DNA from: an uncultured Selenomonadales bacterium
GTDB lineage: Bacteria; Bacillota; Negativicutes; Selenomonadales; Selenomonadaceae
DNA length: 5,806 bases
NCBI GenBank assembly: GCA_937910665.1
Contig: CALEPR010000161.1
Location: 1-5,806, forward strand
Direction: 5' to 3'
The notes beneath the pieces are model-generated. The model did no database searches. It was not told where the DNA came from and saw only the letters and a program-made list of their open reading frames with translations. The translations under genes were made by a program, and so were the position numbers. Below, piece by piece: positions 5,799-5,806 of this stretch (the stretch's first letter is position 1; every line of letters begins with the position of its first letter).

Positions 5799-5806
5799 AC
5801 ATTTGT

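Noticed and set aside
1..5806. CRISPR array, tRNA/rRNA, insertion sequence or phage module
   Set aside because: No regularly spaced repeats, no tRNA-like cloverleaf or rRNA segments noticed, and no transposase, integrase or phage-type protein in any frame.

Overview
This AT-rich window carries five protein genes, all on the + strand and closely packed. In order they encode a GltD-like FAD/Fe-S oxidoreductase, a membrane-anchored LTA-synthase-type phosphotransferase of the sulfatase fold, DnaX (DNA polymerase III gamma/tau), the YbaB/EbfC nucleoid-associated protein, and the N-terminal part of RuvB. The style is that of a Firmicute: strong purine-rich ribosome binding sites, two TTG starts (the phosphotransferase and dnaX), and typical DnaX and RuvB sequences. 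The RuvB stretch recalls Negativicutes (diderm Firmicutes), but that is an impression from memory and not an established assignment.

Layout. Positions 1-151 hold no gene I can assign. A good sigma-70-type promoter (TTGCCT, 17 bp, TATAAT at 98-103) leads to the oxidoreductase (152-1378). After 28 bp comes the phosphotransferase (1407-3389), probably in the same transcript. A 92-bp gap with only weak promoter-like sequence precedes dnaX (3482-4969), which overlaps ybaB (4966-5355) by 4 bp (ATGA). A 146-bp gap with a terminator-like structure separates ybaB from ruvB, which starts at 5502 and meets an in-frame stop at 5796-5798, eight bases before the window end.

How the genes relate. dnaX-ybaB is a classic replication/repair pair, often followed by recR. 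Here recR is missing and ruvB (Holliday-junction branch-migration motor) follows without ruvA beside it. The first two genes (redox metabolism, cell envelope) have no obvious functional link to the last three.

Overall this is mostly ordinary housekeeping DNA. I see no mobile element, CRISPR array, tRNA, rRNA or new system. The points most worth a second look are the early stop in ruvB at the window edge, an A8 tract in dnaX that could yield a short gamma-like product, the missing recR, and the partnerless GltD-like enzyme.
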